64,000 nucleotides of DNA from Mediterranea massiliensis (GTDB lineage Bacteria; Bacteroidota; Bacteroidia; Bacteroidales; Bacteroidaceae): assembly GCF_900128475.1 (NCBI RefSeq), contig NZ_LT635835.1, positions 3,422 through 67,421 on the forward strand, read 5' to 3'. A model generated the notes under the pieces. It made no database searches, was not told the DNA's origin, and worked only from the letters and a program-made list of their open reading frames with translations. The position numbers and the translations under genes were made by a program. Below are positions 1 to 8,664 of this stretch, piece by piece; position 1 is the stretch's first letter, and each line of letters begins with the position of its first letter.

Positions 1-18
1 CAAATAAAAATAAGAAAT

Positions 19-645
19 ATGAACTATAAAACAATGCTCGCAAAAGTTCTTGGAGAAAAAGAACTTATGGAAATGAATGTACAGACTATTAAAGACGATG
101 AAAGCCTGTTCTATAAATTAGTGGATAAAAATTTCCTCTTAATAGTGGATTGGAGTGGAGAAGATAGACAAGGAATGTTGTATAACTTCTTCAACAACAG
201 ACTTCAATCAATGTTGGGGGTACAATTGGTTGTATCCGAAGATGAAGTTTATCAAAAATATAATCAAGAAATAGAAGAACCCAAACGAGGTGATTTCATT
301 CCCTTTGCGTTATCCTATTTTGATAAGCAATTGGAAAAGCTTGGGGCAAGAGTTGTATTGCTTGACTTAGAAAATGACACTTATAACATATTGGTGGCTT
401 ATAAAAAAGATGCCAAAAAACTAAAGTCTATAAAATCTGATTTTTGGAAGTTATCAACTTTAGAGCAAAAGCAAGGTCGAGTGGTTATTTCCATAACCTG
501 CCCTAATTGTAAAGATTTTGCATGTTATGACATGTTGATTGAAGAGGAAAGCAATATGGCAAATGAAAAGTGCGAAGTATGTGGAACACTCTTTTGGGAT
601 GAAAATGCAAATGAAGTTGTAGAAATGGAAAAGACTTATTATTAA
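19..645 (+). CDS. Hypothetical protein with C-terminal zinc-ribbon-like motif
   Basis: First complete gene of the cassette array; 208 residues. The C-terminal part (about residues 158-195) has two CxxC pairs, CPNC and CEVC, spaced like a zinc ribbon, so it may bind a metal ion. The rest has no motif I recognise; no signal peptide or membrane helix is seen, so it is probably cytoplasmic. It is followed after 9 bp by a hairpin recombination-like site, and the flanking genes are unrelated to it. By position it may be an immunity protein against an interbacterial toxin, but this is inference from the array only. Confidence 0.75.
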   Translation: MNYKTMLAKVLGEKELMEMNVQTIKDDESLFYKLVDKNFLLIVDWSGEDRQGMLYNFFNNRLQSMLGVQLVVSEDEVYQKYNQEIEEPKRGDFIPFALSYFDKQLEKLGARVVLLDLENDTYNILVAYKKDAKKLKSIKSDFWKLSTLEQKQGRVVISITCPNCKDFACYDMLIEEESNMANEKCEVCGTLFWDENANEVVEMEKTYY

Positions 646-654
646 TGTAGTTGC

Positions 655-700
655 TAACAAGCACCTGTGCCACTTAACAGTGGCAAGCTGCAAACCATTA
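655..700 (+). repeat. Cassette-boundary hairpin site 1
   Basis: Starts TAACAAG and ends AAACCATTA. Inner stem GCCACT-TAAC-AGTGGC is perfect; an outer GCA/TGC pair closes it. The nearest relative is the site at 4339-4386, where the inner arms changed together to GCCGCC/GGCGGC. Confidence 0.75.
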
Positions 701-717
701 GCGAAAATTTCAGAAAG

Positions 718-1179
718 ATGAGATACAGAAAAGAAACAATAAGTCATTTCGCACGAAACAATCTGATGCGAGAAGGGGGAAAATACAAGTATTATTTTTT
801 TGACTACCTGTATTATCGGTTATATGTGGTTTATCGAAAACATAATGAAGCTGCACGTCTCAGTGCCTGCCTCTTATTGGGCATGGTTTCTATGATAATA
901 TTTTTCTTTTTCAGTATCTTCTTTAACAAAGTACTGACAGATGATTGGTTTTCATTAGAGAACTTCACTCCCATTCAGATACAAAGTATATTTGTGGGTG
1001 CAGGTATGTTGTGCTTTATCGCATTCTTTTTGCGATATACTCGCAAAAGGACAGCCGCTATACTTTTGAAATACAAAGGTAACATGTGGAACAAGATAAT
1101 CCCAGCATGGATGATATATTGTTCTCCTCTATTGGTGTTCTTGGTAGGAATAGGTATATGCAAATTGATTTATAACTAA
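718..1179 (+). CDS. Small membrane protein, three predicted helices
   Basis: 153 residues from the ATG at 718. A GTG-initiated reading from 667 would begin inside the hairpin site, so the ATG just after the site is preferred. Hydrophobic segments at about residues 47-70, 88-106 and 128-150 predict an inner-membrane protein with a basic, tyrosine-rich N-terminus. No family recognised. It sits alone between two hairpin sites, as a single-gene cassette would. A role in protection against a membrane-acting toxin is possible but unproven. Confidence 0.7.
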   Translation: MRYRKETISHFARNNLMREGGKYKYYFFDYLYYRLYVVYRKHNEAARLSACLLLGMVSMIIFFFFSIFFNKVLTDDWFSLENFTPIQIQSIFVGAGMLCFIAFFLRYTRKRTAAILLKYKGNMWNKIIPAWMIYCSPLLVFLVGIGICKLIYN

Positions 1180-1210
1180 ATATGATAAAAAATTTCAAGT
1201 AATATTTCGC

Positions 1211-1253
1211 TAACAACGCAGGATAACGGCAAGCCGTTCCCTGCTAACCATTA
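1211..1253 (+). repeat. Cassette-boundary hairpin site 2
   Basis: TAAC start and CCATTA end. Very strong fold: GCAGG outer arm, AACGGC-AA-GCCGTT inner arm, CCTGC closing arm. Related to the degenerate copy at 9822-9862. Confidence 0.75.
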
Positions 1254-1262
1254 TAAACAGTA

Positions 1263-2021
1263 ATGCAAAATATGGAACAGAAAATATACCATATCAGTAT
1301 CTTTTTACTCTTTTGGTTTTGTGGAGTAGCCTATCCACAAAATCACAAAGCGGATATTTTGCAGCAAGACCTTTCTGGCTTGTTTGACAATTCAAGCATG
1401 ATTGGCATATTAGGAGAAGATTGTAGCCGAATTGACATTCATATTACCGATGCTCGGAAAATGGATAGTAGAGAATATGAGATAATGGGTATCAGTCGTA
1501 CCCGATTGTCCGTAATATGTCCGTTTAAGGGAAAGGTTTGTATAGATAGCATTTCTTCCTGTTCTCAAATAATAAAAAGTGAATATACGGAAGTGGACGG
1601 TTTCATATACGGGCATTACTCGTTTGAGGAATACGGAGATAAACGATATTGCGGTACATTCTCCGGTTCTTTCAAACAAGGGTATCGGATGAGAGGACAA
1701 CAAATAGAGAAAGGACTAAATGAAATATCAGAACTGAAATTGAACTTATCTGAATATCGGGGTAAGTGGAAATCCGCAAAGGGGCTGACAAAAGTCTGTT
1801 CCTGGGCAGATGAAATCATACCAGATACTCCAGCAAACTTCTGCCTGTTTAATGATGCAGGAGAATGGGTTGTATCACCGAAATATCGTAAGAATGGTTG
1901 GGAAAATCTATATAATGCCTATCACAATGAGAATCTGACAACGGACGAGATACAAAAGGCTCGTGAAGTGGAAGAACAGGAATGGTGGGTAAATAAAAGC
2001 CAATCATGCAAAGTAAATTGA
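1263..2021 (+). CDS. Secreted or periplasmic hypothetical protein
   Basis: 252 residues. The N-terminus has a charged start followed by a hydrophobic stretch ending near YPQ (residues 1-25), a likely signal peptide. The mature part contains several Cys residues and no motif I know. It starts 9 bp after hairpin site 2 and ends just before site 3, so it is a single-gene cassette. Export to the periplasm would suit an immunity protein against a periplasmic effector such as a cell-wall hydrolase; this is inference. A start at the second ATG (1272) is also possible. Confidence 0.7.
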   Translation: MQNMEQKIYHISIFLLFWFCGVAYPQNHKADILQQDLSGLFDNSSMIGILGEDCSRIDIHITDARKMDSREYEIMGISRTRLSVICPFKGKVCIDSISSCSQIIKSEYTEVDGFIYGHYSFEEYGDKRYCGTFSGSFKQGYRMRGQQIEKGLNEISELKLNLSEYRGKWKSAKGLTKVCSWADEIIPDTPANFCLFNDAGEWVVSPKYRKNGWENLYNAYHNENLTTDEIQKAREVEEQEWWVNKSQSCKVN

Positions 2022-2026
2022 GTTTA

Positions 2027-2071
2027 TAACAAAGCGTGATAACGCTTACAGCGTTTCCCGCTTAGCCATTA
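2027..2071 (+). repeat. Cassette-boundary hairpin site 3
   Basis: TAAC start, CCATTA end. Arms AAGCG/CGCTT and AACGC/GCGTT. Closest to the site at 7107-7152. Confidence 0.7.
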
Positions 2072-2092
2072 TGAACAATTAAAAAACAAGAT

Positions 2093-3016
2093 ATGGAAGC
2101 AAATGATTTTATAAAACATTGTCACACATTATTACAAACAATTTCCACACAAATGGATATTAACAAGTTGCATGGCGAGCAAAATATTATGATACTTCAT
2201 AATTTGCAGCTTGAAGGTTTCATGGATTTGTCTGTCCGGGAGAATGGCATAATGTTTTCATTTGGAGCCGATGATAAGTATGTTTATTTAATTAAGAATA
2301 CTGATAAACATTTATTTGATCCTCCTGTTTACTATAATGACGGGGATCTTTTTCTTGAAGAATCTTCTAATTTTCTACTTATAGAATTAGCCTTATGGAT
2401 TTCAACAAAATCTAAAAATACATACTCAATACGGAAATTTAACTATTTGAAGATACGTGATTATTTCCCTATTTGGATTAGAGGTACATATTGTTTATAT
2501 ACATTAAGGATAAATACAAGTCTGTCATCCTTTTTTATTCGACAAGGAGATAAGAAAATAACATTTGTTGCGCCAAGCCCAGAAGTGTTAGATAATATCT
2601 TACAATCTGTTGATTGCAAAAAAGAATCTTCTGAGCAAAAATCAACCTCCAATAAGATTTTTGAGGTTGATTTGTCAGGAAAAAAATTGAATGTAGAACT
2701 TGCATACTCTCCAGATAGTCCACAGACAGAAATAGATAAATGGCTATCTATTCTTAAACCTGAAGAATTGGATAAAATGAAAATTCGACTAAGTAAGAAA
2801 CTAACAAAAGATGTGTTTTCTCAAACAGATAATGTTTCCAAACATGATCTTGTGGAACAAACCAACTTACTTTGTGGGGATTTGTCTATTGATAAAATCA
2901 TTGTTGACAAAGGATATATTACAATCATTTTCTTGGCTCCAAATGTTTTACCTGATTATGTTATTAACTGTCAGTTAAACAAGAGGCTATCTATAATTGA
3001 TTATTATCTGGAATAA
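2093..3016 (+). CDS. Hypothetical cytoplasmic protein, possible two-domain immunity protein
   Basis: 307 residues, no signal peptide or membrane helix. The N-terminal 190 residues look like a mixed alpha/beta domain; the last 120 residues are faintly reminiscent of DUF2004/DUF2262-type immunity domains, but I cannot support an assignment. Low-GC coding sequence with AT-rich codon use, unlike the region after 14 kb. Bounded by hairpin sites 3 and 4, it forms a one-gene cassette. Confidence 0.7.
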   Translation: MEANDFIKHCHTLLQTISTQMDINKLHGEQNIMILHNLQLEGFMDLSVRENGIMFSFGADDKYVYLIKNTDKHLFDPPVYYNDGDLFLEESSNFLLIELALWISTKSKNTYSIRKFNYLKIRDYFPIWIRGTYCLYTLRINTSLSSFFIRQGDKKITFVAPSPEVLDNILQSVDCKKESSEQKSTSNKIFEVDLSGKKLNVELAYSPDSPQTEIDKWLSILKPEELDKMKIRLSKKLTKDVFSQTDNVSKHDLVEQTNLLCGDLSIDKIIVDKGYITIIFLAPNVLPDYVINCQLNKRLSIIDYYLE

Positions 3017-3036
3017 TGTGTGATAAGTAAAGTTCA

Positions 3037-3084
3037 TAACAAGGTCGAGATAACAGCTAAACGCTGTTCCTCACCAAACCATTA
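3037..3084 (+). repeat. Cassette-boundary hairpin site 4
   Basis: Belongs to the commonest subfamily (sites 4, 5, 8, 9 and 11). Fold: GGT..GAG..AACAGC - loop TAAA(C) - GCTGTT..CTC..ACC, with TAA and TTA at the outer ends. Confidence 0.8.
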
Positions 3085-3105
3085 TAAGCAATAATACACC
3101 GAATC

Positions 3106-3762
3106 ATGAACGAACAATTACAAGAATATTTTAGCTGTGCTGATTGGCTCCTAATACCTGCATACGTCAGAAAAGATGTTGCAGATATATTAGGACTAAC
3201 CCTTTTGTCTGAAAATGAGCAGTGGGATAACAACCCTATACTTTGTACTACTTATAAAAATGCAGACAATTATTTTGATGACCTTTTACCGAGAGTGGAT
3301 AAGATATTGATTTCGTCATTAATTAACGGATATTATATCATTGAAGGAAAATGTTTGCGATATATTTACGAAACATTGTGTAAAAGACTTTCGGCAAAAT
3401 GCGGTGTCTATTACTTCTCGATAGATTTATGGGAATATCGTTGCGCCTATGGCTATTATGATGAAAGCCAAGAAAAGCGTTTCTATTGTGCCGAATTAGA
3501 TGCTACAGGAAATCTACAAGAAGAAGACAGAGGGTGTGTATTGAGTTGTGAAAATGATGCAGAAAGTCATATCCCAATGGTAAATATTGAAGATGAGCAA
3601 GTTCCTGATTCTTGTTTTTTACCTTTAGGTATAATGTTCAATTTAGGGATAACGGATGTGGATATTCAGCAAGCTCTTAGTAAACTATGCAGCGTTTACA
3701 TGCTGAATGGCACAGATTCTAAAATAATAAAGAATATAATAACAGAACAATGTAGCTTATAA
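3106..3762 (+). CDS. Hypothetical cytoplasmic protein
   Basis: 218 residues, acidic, several Cys, no transmembrane segment. No family recognised. Its stop codon TAA (3760-3762) is the first three bases of the next hairpin site, so the site has been joined directly to the end of the coding sequence. This is what is expected when a cassette site supplies the stop. A toxin-immunity role is inferred only from the array context. Confidence 0.7.
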   Translation: MNEQLQEYFSCADWLLIPAYVRKDVADILGLTLLSENEQWDNNPILCTTYKNADNYFDDLLPRVDKILISSLINGYYIIEGKCLRYIYETLCKRLSAKCGVYYFSIDLWEYRCAYGYYDESQEKRFYCAELDATGNLQEEDRGCVLSCENDAESHIPMVNIEDEQVPDSCFLPLGIMFNLGITDVDIQQALSKLCSVYMLNGTDSKIIKNIITEQCSL

Positions 3763-3807
3763 CAAGGTCGAGCCAACAGCTTAACGCTGTTCCTCACCAA
3801 ACCATTA
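3760..3807 (+). repeat. Cassette-boundary hairpin site 5
   Basis: Same subfamily as site 4 (AACAGC/GCTGTT arms). Its TAA is the stop codon of the preceding gene. Confidence 0.8.
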
Positions 3808-3834
3808 GTCGCAATTAATTAAAAACAAAAGAAT

Positions 3835-4329
3835 ATGAGCAAGAAGAATATTACTTATTTCGGTGAAGTAGATAATAAGGAAGAGGACTATTTTGAAGGT
3901 CATGTAATGATTTGTAACAAGGATGCCGAATTGGATTTGGACTTCTGCAATTATGAAGGCAACCCCAAGGATTGGTCGGCAGAACTGGAAGGCTATCTTT
4001 CCAACCTTCTTAAATACAAGACAGAAATAGATAAATCCATATTAAAGGATTATGAAGATGGTGGCACAACGAATGAATATGTCCGTTGGCATCTTGACGA
4101 ATGGGGTGATAATGTTGATGATTTATTGCCAAATGCTGATTCCACAAAAACAAGGGAAGAACAGTTTCTATCCTTGTTGCTACAGAGGGTGGAGAGAATT
4201 AGTTTTTATCCCGGCGATAATCACTATGCTGTTTGGGATTACATGATTGATAGTGAAAATTCCGATGAAATAGTCGTAGTACATACAGACAATAAAGGAA
4301 AAATATTAGATATTACTTGGGAAAGTTAA
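3835..4329 (+). CDS. DUF2004-like immunity-type protein
   Basis: 164 residues, strongly acidic. The N-terminal half, with a conserved-looking LDLDFCNYEG segment followed by a helical DIDKS-like stretch, resembles DUF2004 proteins, a family of predicted immunity proteins for polymorphic toxins. This is recognition by eye, not a profile match. It stands between sites 5 and 6. The gene stops 9 bp before site 6. The array setting supports the immunity reading. Confidence 0.65.
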   Translation: MSKKNITYFGEVDNKEEDYFEGHVMICNKDAELDLDFCNYEGNPKDWSAELEGYLSNLLKYKTEIDKSILKDYEDGGTTNEYVRWHLDEWGDNVDDLLPNADSTKTREEQFLSLLLQRVERISFYPGDNHYAVWDYMIDSENSDEIVVVHTDNKGKILDITWES

Positions 4330-4338
4330 ATATGCGAC

Positions 4339-4386
4339 TAACATGCACCTGTGCCGCCTATAACGGCGGCAAGCTGCATCCCATTA
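4339..4386 (+). repeat. Cassette-boundary hairpin site 6
   Basis: TAAC start and CCATTA end with inner arms GCCGCC/GGCGGC and outer GCA/TGC. Paired changes relative to site 1 keep the fold. Confidence 0.75.
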
Positions 4387-4397
4387 GATATAAAGAC

Positions 4398-4991
4398 ATG
4401 AGAATATTTGTATTATATAGTTTGCTCCTTTTCCCACTTTGCTGTGTTATAGCGAAAAACGGCTATGTGGAACAAAATCCAGCCAAGTATAGTTCTTTGA
4501 TTGAACAAGATACCCTTTATATAGAAACAGAAGAAACAGAATTTGAAATTCTATATAGGCTGTGTTTTAATCAACAAGGTAAAAAGCGTGTTGTTTTTGA
4601 GTTAGAAGCGGTAGATGATAGCAGTATTGACTTCATGCAAAGCTATACAATCAATGGAGTAAGAAAGTTTGATTGCTTTGCCGTGTATGATAATGTGGCA
4701 GACGGAAACCGTTTCTTATTCTTTGACTATGAAAGTCAAATTGCTTACATAACGCCTACATGTTTTTCCGGTTTCTATCCGATATACAGTTCTGTGGACT
4801 TTTCAAAATTGGAAGTCTTATTACGAAATGACCCCTCCCATTTGAAACAGCTAAACGACACGTTAAGTATTGATAGTAAAGTGGCTTATGTACCATTTAA
4901 CTGTAATAATCGAATTATAAAGGCGACTTTTGTTCCATGTTCCCAAACGGGAAAGGGCAATAAATATCTAACAACGAAAGATAGCATCTAA
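4398..4991 (+). CDS. Secreted hypothetical protein
   Basis: 197 residues from the ATG at 4398; the longer reading from 4317 runs through hairpin site 6 and is rejected. Residues 1-19 form a clear signal peptide (hydrophobic core LYSLLLFPLCCVIA). The remainder has no recognised domain. The last codons and the stop lie inside hairpin site 7 (from 4969), so the C-terminal residues are encoded by the site. That suggests either a cassette joined in frame or a changed C-terminus. Confidence 0.65.
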   Translation: MRIFVLYSLLLFPLCCVIAKNGYVEQNPAKYSSLIEQDTLYIETEETEFEILYRLCFNQQGKKRVVFELEAVDDSSIDFMQSYTINGVRKFDCFAVYDNVADGNRFLFFDYESQIAYITPTCFSGFYPIYSSVDFSKLEVLLRNDPSHLKQLNDTLSIDSKVAYVPFNCNNRIIKATFVPCSQTGKGNKYLTTKDSI

Positions 4992-5013
4992 CGATGCTCC
5001 TTTCTAACCATTA
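4969..5013 (+). repeat. Cassette-boundary hairpin site 7
   Basis: TAAC start, CCATTA end; arms GAAAG..AGCATC-TAAC-GATGCT..CTTTC. A degenerate relative is at 12564-12604. It overlaps the 3' end of the preceding gene. Confidence 0.7.
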
Positions 5014-5021
5014 GTTGCAAT

Positions 5022-5786
5022 ATGAAAAGAGTAATTATACTTTATGTTTTATTCTTGCTTTCACCTTATACTTTTGCACAGAACTATAAGGAAACTATTC
5101 AAACAGAGATTGATGCAATAAACAAAATGCCTTTGAGAATTGCATACCTTGTTCCTTTAGATAGTTTAGGAAAAGTAATAGAGGATGAATATATGGAATT
5201 CGATCAAATCCATTCATACAAAATCTTAGATGATGGTCAAATTAAGAATGCCAATATATTGATCACTATGTATTTCGATAGCGATAACAATATCAGGAAA
5301 GTATTTAAGCGATGGGCTGACGGGGGTGCATTGCACAGTATCGCATATTATGATTCTAATGGGCGATTGATATATGGGGTATATAATAGAGGAGATGAAA
5401 CTCACGGAAAGTTGTATGCTGACACTCCGGGTTTTCATATAGAGCATTTTCCTGAAAAGAATGAATGTAATGACTGTTTTGAAGCATACCTATTCTTATC
5501 TACGAAATGTATGGAAGCTCAGTATAATATAATATTACAGAGCCCCCCGAATGCTAAAAGGACGAATTTTACGCCACAAGTTGGAGATAGTGCCATACTA
5601 TGCAGCCCCTACATTTATTCTTTACCTGATGGAGAAAAAATTACCGAAGGAGAAGATGGTATAGCAGTTAGTTTTGGAATGCCTGTTGTTATAAGTAAAA
5701 TAGTAAATGACTGGTGTAGAATAAATTCCATTTTTAATGCCCATATAGGTTATATACCTATTCAAGACATTGAAATCATTAAGTAA
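5022..5786 (+). CDS. Secreted protein with MORN-like middle and SH3-like C-terminus
   Basis: 254 residues. Residues 1-19 are a signal peptide ending FAQ. The middle contains a short stretch like MORN/toxin-antitoxin YwqK repeats (YYDSNGRLIYGVYNRGD). The last 65 residues, with VGDSAILCSPYIY and a WCRINS core, resemble a bacterial SH3-like fold. These are similarities by eye. Periplasmic location is likely. The gene is a single cassette between sites 7 and 8, starting only 9 bp after site 7. Confidence 0.65.
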   Translation: MKRVIILYVLFLLSPYTFAQNYKETIQTEIDAINKMPLRIAYLVPLDSLGKVIEDEYMEFDQIHSYKILDDGQIKNANILITMYFDSDNNIRKVFKRWADGGALHSIAYYDSNGRLIYGVYNRGDETHGKLYADTPGFHIEHFPEKNECNDCFEAYLFLSTKCMEAQYNIILQSPPNAKRTNFTPQVGDSAILCSPYIYSLPDGEKITEGEDGIAVSFGMPVVISKIVNDWCRINSIFNAHIGYIPIQDIEIIK

Positions 5787-5800
5787 ATATAGTAAGCAAC

Positions 5801-5848
5801 TAACAAGGTCGAGATAACAGCTGAACGCTGTTCCTCACCAAACCATTA
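5801..5848 (+). repeat. Cassette-boundary hairpin site 8
   Basis: Nearly identical to site 4; arms AACAGC/GCTGTT with a TGAAC loop. Confidence 0.8.
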
Positions 5849-5871
5849 TAAACAATTAGAATTGGAATAGG

Positions 5872-6501
5872 ATGATAATCATTGTATTGCTTCTTATGCT
5901 AATTATAGCTTTCTTAGGATGCCTTGTCCGAAAGGATTTAAGACATTCCTTAATGTTTGCATTTCCGATTATCATCATTATTGGAATGTATGTATGGCTA
6001 TTTACATTGTACCCAGTTCAATGGGGATTAAAAAAATTACCTTTCGTTGAACAAACACGTATAAGAGAAATATCAGCAAGTGATTACAGCAACATAAAAT
6101 ACAAGCACCCCAAACACGATGGTGTGATAGAATTTATAACAGATAAAAAACTTGATGACTGTGAAATTATTTTGGAAGGTGGCTGTAAAAGGAATTTAAG
6201 CTACAATGATTTTATGAATAATGACAGTCTTGCTATATTAATCTCTTATGATGTGGTTTTTGTCAAAGAAATGAACGATAAGTTTTTTTATAAAGCACTG
6301 TTCATTATGGAACAATCTAATAAAAACATACTATGTGATAGTATCTATTGCAAGGTTTTTATGATACGAATGTTTGCTCCCATTTGTGAAACAAACGAGT
6401 TTGCAATACCATACAACAAACTATTTCAAATGGAAAATAGTGTTTATAACGAGGTCGAACCAACAGCTGAACACTGTTCCTCACCAAACCATTACCGATA
6501 A
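5872..6501 (+). CDS. Membrane-anchored hypothetical protein reading through a site
   Basis: 209 residues. Two hydrophobic helices at the N-terminus (about 1-18 and 27-47) precede a soluble domain of about 150 residues with no known motif. The reading frame stays open through the whole of hairpin site 9 and stops at 6499-6501, so the last 17 or so residues are encoded by the site. This suggests the native stop codon has been lost or replaced when the site was joined. Confidence 0.65.
   Translation: MIIIVLLLMLIIAFLGCLVRKDLRHSLMFAFPIIIIIGMYVWLFTLYPVQWGLKKLPFVEQTRIREISASDYSNIKYKHPKHDGVIEFITDKKLDDCEIILEGGCKRNLSYNDFMNNDSLAILISYDVVFVKEMNDKFFYKALFIMEQSNKNILCDSIYCKVFMIRMFAPICETNEFAIPYNKLFQMENSVYNEVEPTAEHCSSPNHYR
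6447..6494 (+). repeat. Cassette-boundary hairpin site 9
   Basis: Site-4 subfamily, but with one unpaired change in the arm (AACAGC versus ACTGTT with an A after the loop). Lies inside the 3' end of the preceding reading frame. Confidence 0.75.
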
Positions 6502-6524
6502 TAACAAAATAAATTAATTTCATT

Positions 6525-7019
6525 ATGGGACTATTTTTAAGAATTACATATCAATCGCAAGGAGGTAGAACACCTGAAACAGCATTTAAGAATCAAAAGA
6601 TTTTAGATGAAATTATAGATGGCTTAAACGATTTTGATTGGCAAGAATCAAATTCGACCAAACTAACTACTCTTGATCCTCAATATAGTCATATTGCAAT
6701 TGACGCAATTCTTAGATTTTTCCTTTCTGAAAATATAGAAGGTGGCAACTTAAAATCATTTTACAGATACCTTAAAAAAGATGATAAACTTATAATAGAC
6801 CAAATGCTCACAATTGACAAATATGATAACTTGTCCGAAATTGAAACAAGAAAGGCACTTTGTGATGATATATTCCTATATTTCAAAGATGTTATCTTGA
6901 AATATAAAGAACGCTTTCTTGATTTTGATGCTGTTGTTTTTATCCCATTGCTTGAAGAAAGGTTTGAGGAAATAAAAAACGGTAAAATAGTAAGTAGAAG
7001 AAAATATGAACAATGGTAA
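6525..7019 (+). CDS. Hypothetical immunity-type protein
   Basis: 164 residues, cytoplasmic, alpha-rich, very low GC. No recognised domain. Preceded by site 9 with a 30 bp gap and followed by 87 bp before site 10; that gap contains an imperfect GAGtaaa/tttaTCTC dyad (around 7040-7060) that could be a decayed site. Function unknown; the array context favours immunity. Confidence 0.65.
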   Translation: MGLFLRITYQSQGGRTPETAFKNQKILDEIIDGLNDFDWQESNSTKLTTLDPQYSHIAIDAILRFFLSENIEGGNLKSFYRYLKKDDKLIIDQMLTIDKYDNLSEIETRKALCDDIFLYFKDVILKYKERFLDFDAVVFIPLLEERFEEIKNGKIVSRRKYEQW

Positions 7020-7106
7020 TTATAGTTTATCAGAGAAGGCGAGTAAATAGCTTTATCTCATTTCTTCATCGAAATTTTATAAATCAAAATAAGTAAAAAA
7101 TATCGG

Positions 7107-7152
7107 TAACAAAGCGTGATAACGATTGACAGCGTTCCCCGCTAAACCATTA
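7107..7152 (+). repeat. Cassette-boundary hairpin site 10
   Basis: TAAC start, CCATTA end; related to site 3 (AAGCG..AACG / AGCGTT..CGCT arms) but with a weaker inner stem. Confidence 0.7.
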
Positions 7153-7175
7153 ACAATCAAATAAAGGATATAATT

Positions 7176-8606
7176 ATGAATATAGAACTAAAACGACAAA
7201 TTGATAGTTGGACAGAAGCCGATAAACACCAGAATGTAATTGATTTCTTAGAAGGAATCTCTCCAGCAAACAGGGATTTTGAAGAAATCGGATTATTGGC
7301 ACGAGCTTACAATTATAATGGTGAGTATGAAAAGGCATTAGTCTTGCTTGAATCAATTCGAGAAGTTGGTGAGTCGGATACCAACTGGAATTATCGAATG
7401 GGCTATGCTCTCTATTATCTTGGCAGGAATAGGGAAGCATTGTCTTATTTTACAAAAGCCGATGAATTGACACCAGGAGATGAAGACACGATTGATTTTA
7501 TTCGTCAATGCAATATAGAAGTACCATTTAAGAGTAGGGTTGACGCTTTTTGGTCATGGTTTTTGCAGAATGAAGCAGAACTTTCGAGAATGGTCGAAAA
7601 ACGTAACGAATATGATGGTGATGTGGTTGTTAGATTTATTGAGCAAGGTACTGACTTGATAGCAAAAGACGTGCATTTCAATATAGGTGGCAATTATGAA
7701 TTTACTTTTTCAATAGAAGGGAATGAGCACCTATTTTATCTCTATCCTTATTTAATATCCCGAATGCCGGAATCGCTGGAAAACAAATGGCATTTCTTCC
7801 CTTATAATCCAGGAATGGATACTTCTTTCGAATTCCGAATGCATGGGATTAAAGTGAATATGGAAGAAGTCTATGTATATGCCAATTATGATGACAAGCA
7901 AAATGATTTTGCTGTTTCGTTTTATGAAAAGGGTTTATGCTCTTTGCCTGAAGAACAAGGATATGGCACTTTTTGTATTATGATGGAAATAATGTTAGGC
8001 GAAGGTCTTGCTTTTAGGTATATTTCAGATGTTGAACGTGCTGATGAATTGAAAGGCGATATGTTTCCTCTTACGGCACTCCGTAGGCATATCACGCAAA
8101 CATTAAAAGAACATGGCAAAGAAGTGTTTGAAAATCCAAAGGATGTTTTTGTCACCTATCAATTGGAGCCGGAAGAAAATGAAGAGTTACGGTATGATGT
8201 GGCTATCGGTACTACCTGTTTTTCTCACTTGATTTCCCAATATTACGAAAACGTCACGACTATCTTTGATAAAATCAATCGGTTTGGAGCGCAAGCTGTA
8301 TTTCTTGCATTTCCATATGACAATACAAGTGCTGAACAAAGAAAATTAGTTTTAGGCTTCCGGTATGCATTGGAGGATAGGATTACGAAGGAAATTCTGA
8401 ATCCGGAAGGGCTGGGACTTCTGTTGGGAGGTGCAATGGGAACCTGTTGTTGCTATATGGACTTTCTGTTGTATGACGTTAATGCCTTTTTAGAAAAGGT
8501 CGTGCCAGTATTACGCGAATATCCGCAATATTCGTTCTACCTTTCTGATTTCCGCCAGTATTGTAGGCTAACAAGATTGTCTGATTCAGAAAGTAAAGAT
8601 CGCTAA
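7176..8606 (+). CDS. TPR-containing protein with large C-terminal domain
   Basis: 476 residues. The N-terminal 110 residues contain two to three tetratricopeptide-like repeats (for example LARAYNYNGEYEKALVLLES and MGYALYYLGRNREALSYFTKA), which usually bind partner proteins. The remaining 360 residues are a domain of the type seen in TPR-plus-DUF immunity proteins of Bacteroidales, rich in aromatic residues, with a CCCYMDF segment near the end. No signal peptide. The stop TAA (8604-8606) is the first triplet of site 11. Confidence 0.7.
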   Translation: MNIELKRQIDSWTEADKHQNVIDFLEGISPANRDFEEIGLLARAYNYNGEYEKALVLLESIREVGESDTNWNYRMGYALYYLGRNREALSYFTKADELTPGDEDTIDFIRQCNIEVPFKSRVDAFWSWFLQNEAELSRMVEKRNEYDGDVVVRFIEQGTDLIAKDVHFNIGGNYEFTFSIEGNEHLFYLYPYLISRMPESLENKWHFFPYNPGMDTSFEFRMHGIKVNMEEVYVYANYDDKQNDFAVSFYEKGLCSLPEEQGYGTFCIMMEIMLGEGLAFRYISDVERADELKGDMFPLTALRRHITQTLKEHGKEVFENPKDVFVTYQLEPEENEELRYDVAIGTTCFSHLISQYYENVTTIFDKINRFGAQAVFLAFPYDNTSAEQRKLVLGFRYALEDRITKEILNPEGLGLLLGGAMGTCCCYMDFLLYDVNAFLEKVVPVLREYPQYSFYLSDFRQYCRLTRLSDSESKDR

Positions 8607-8651
8607 CAAGGTTGAGCTAACAGCTAAACGCTGTTCCGCACCAACCCATTA
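8604..8651 (+). repeat. Cassette-boundary hairpin site 11
   Basis: Site-4 subfamily, AACAGC/GCTGTT arms; its TAA stops the preceding TPR gene. Confidence 0.78.
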
Positions 8652-8664
8652 CCAATTTTTTACG

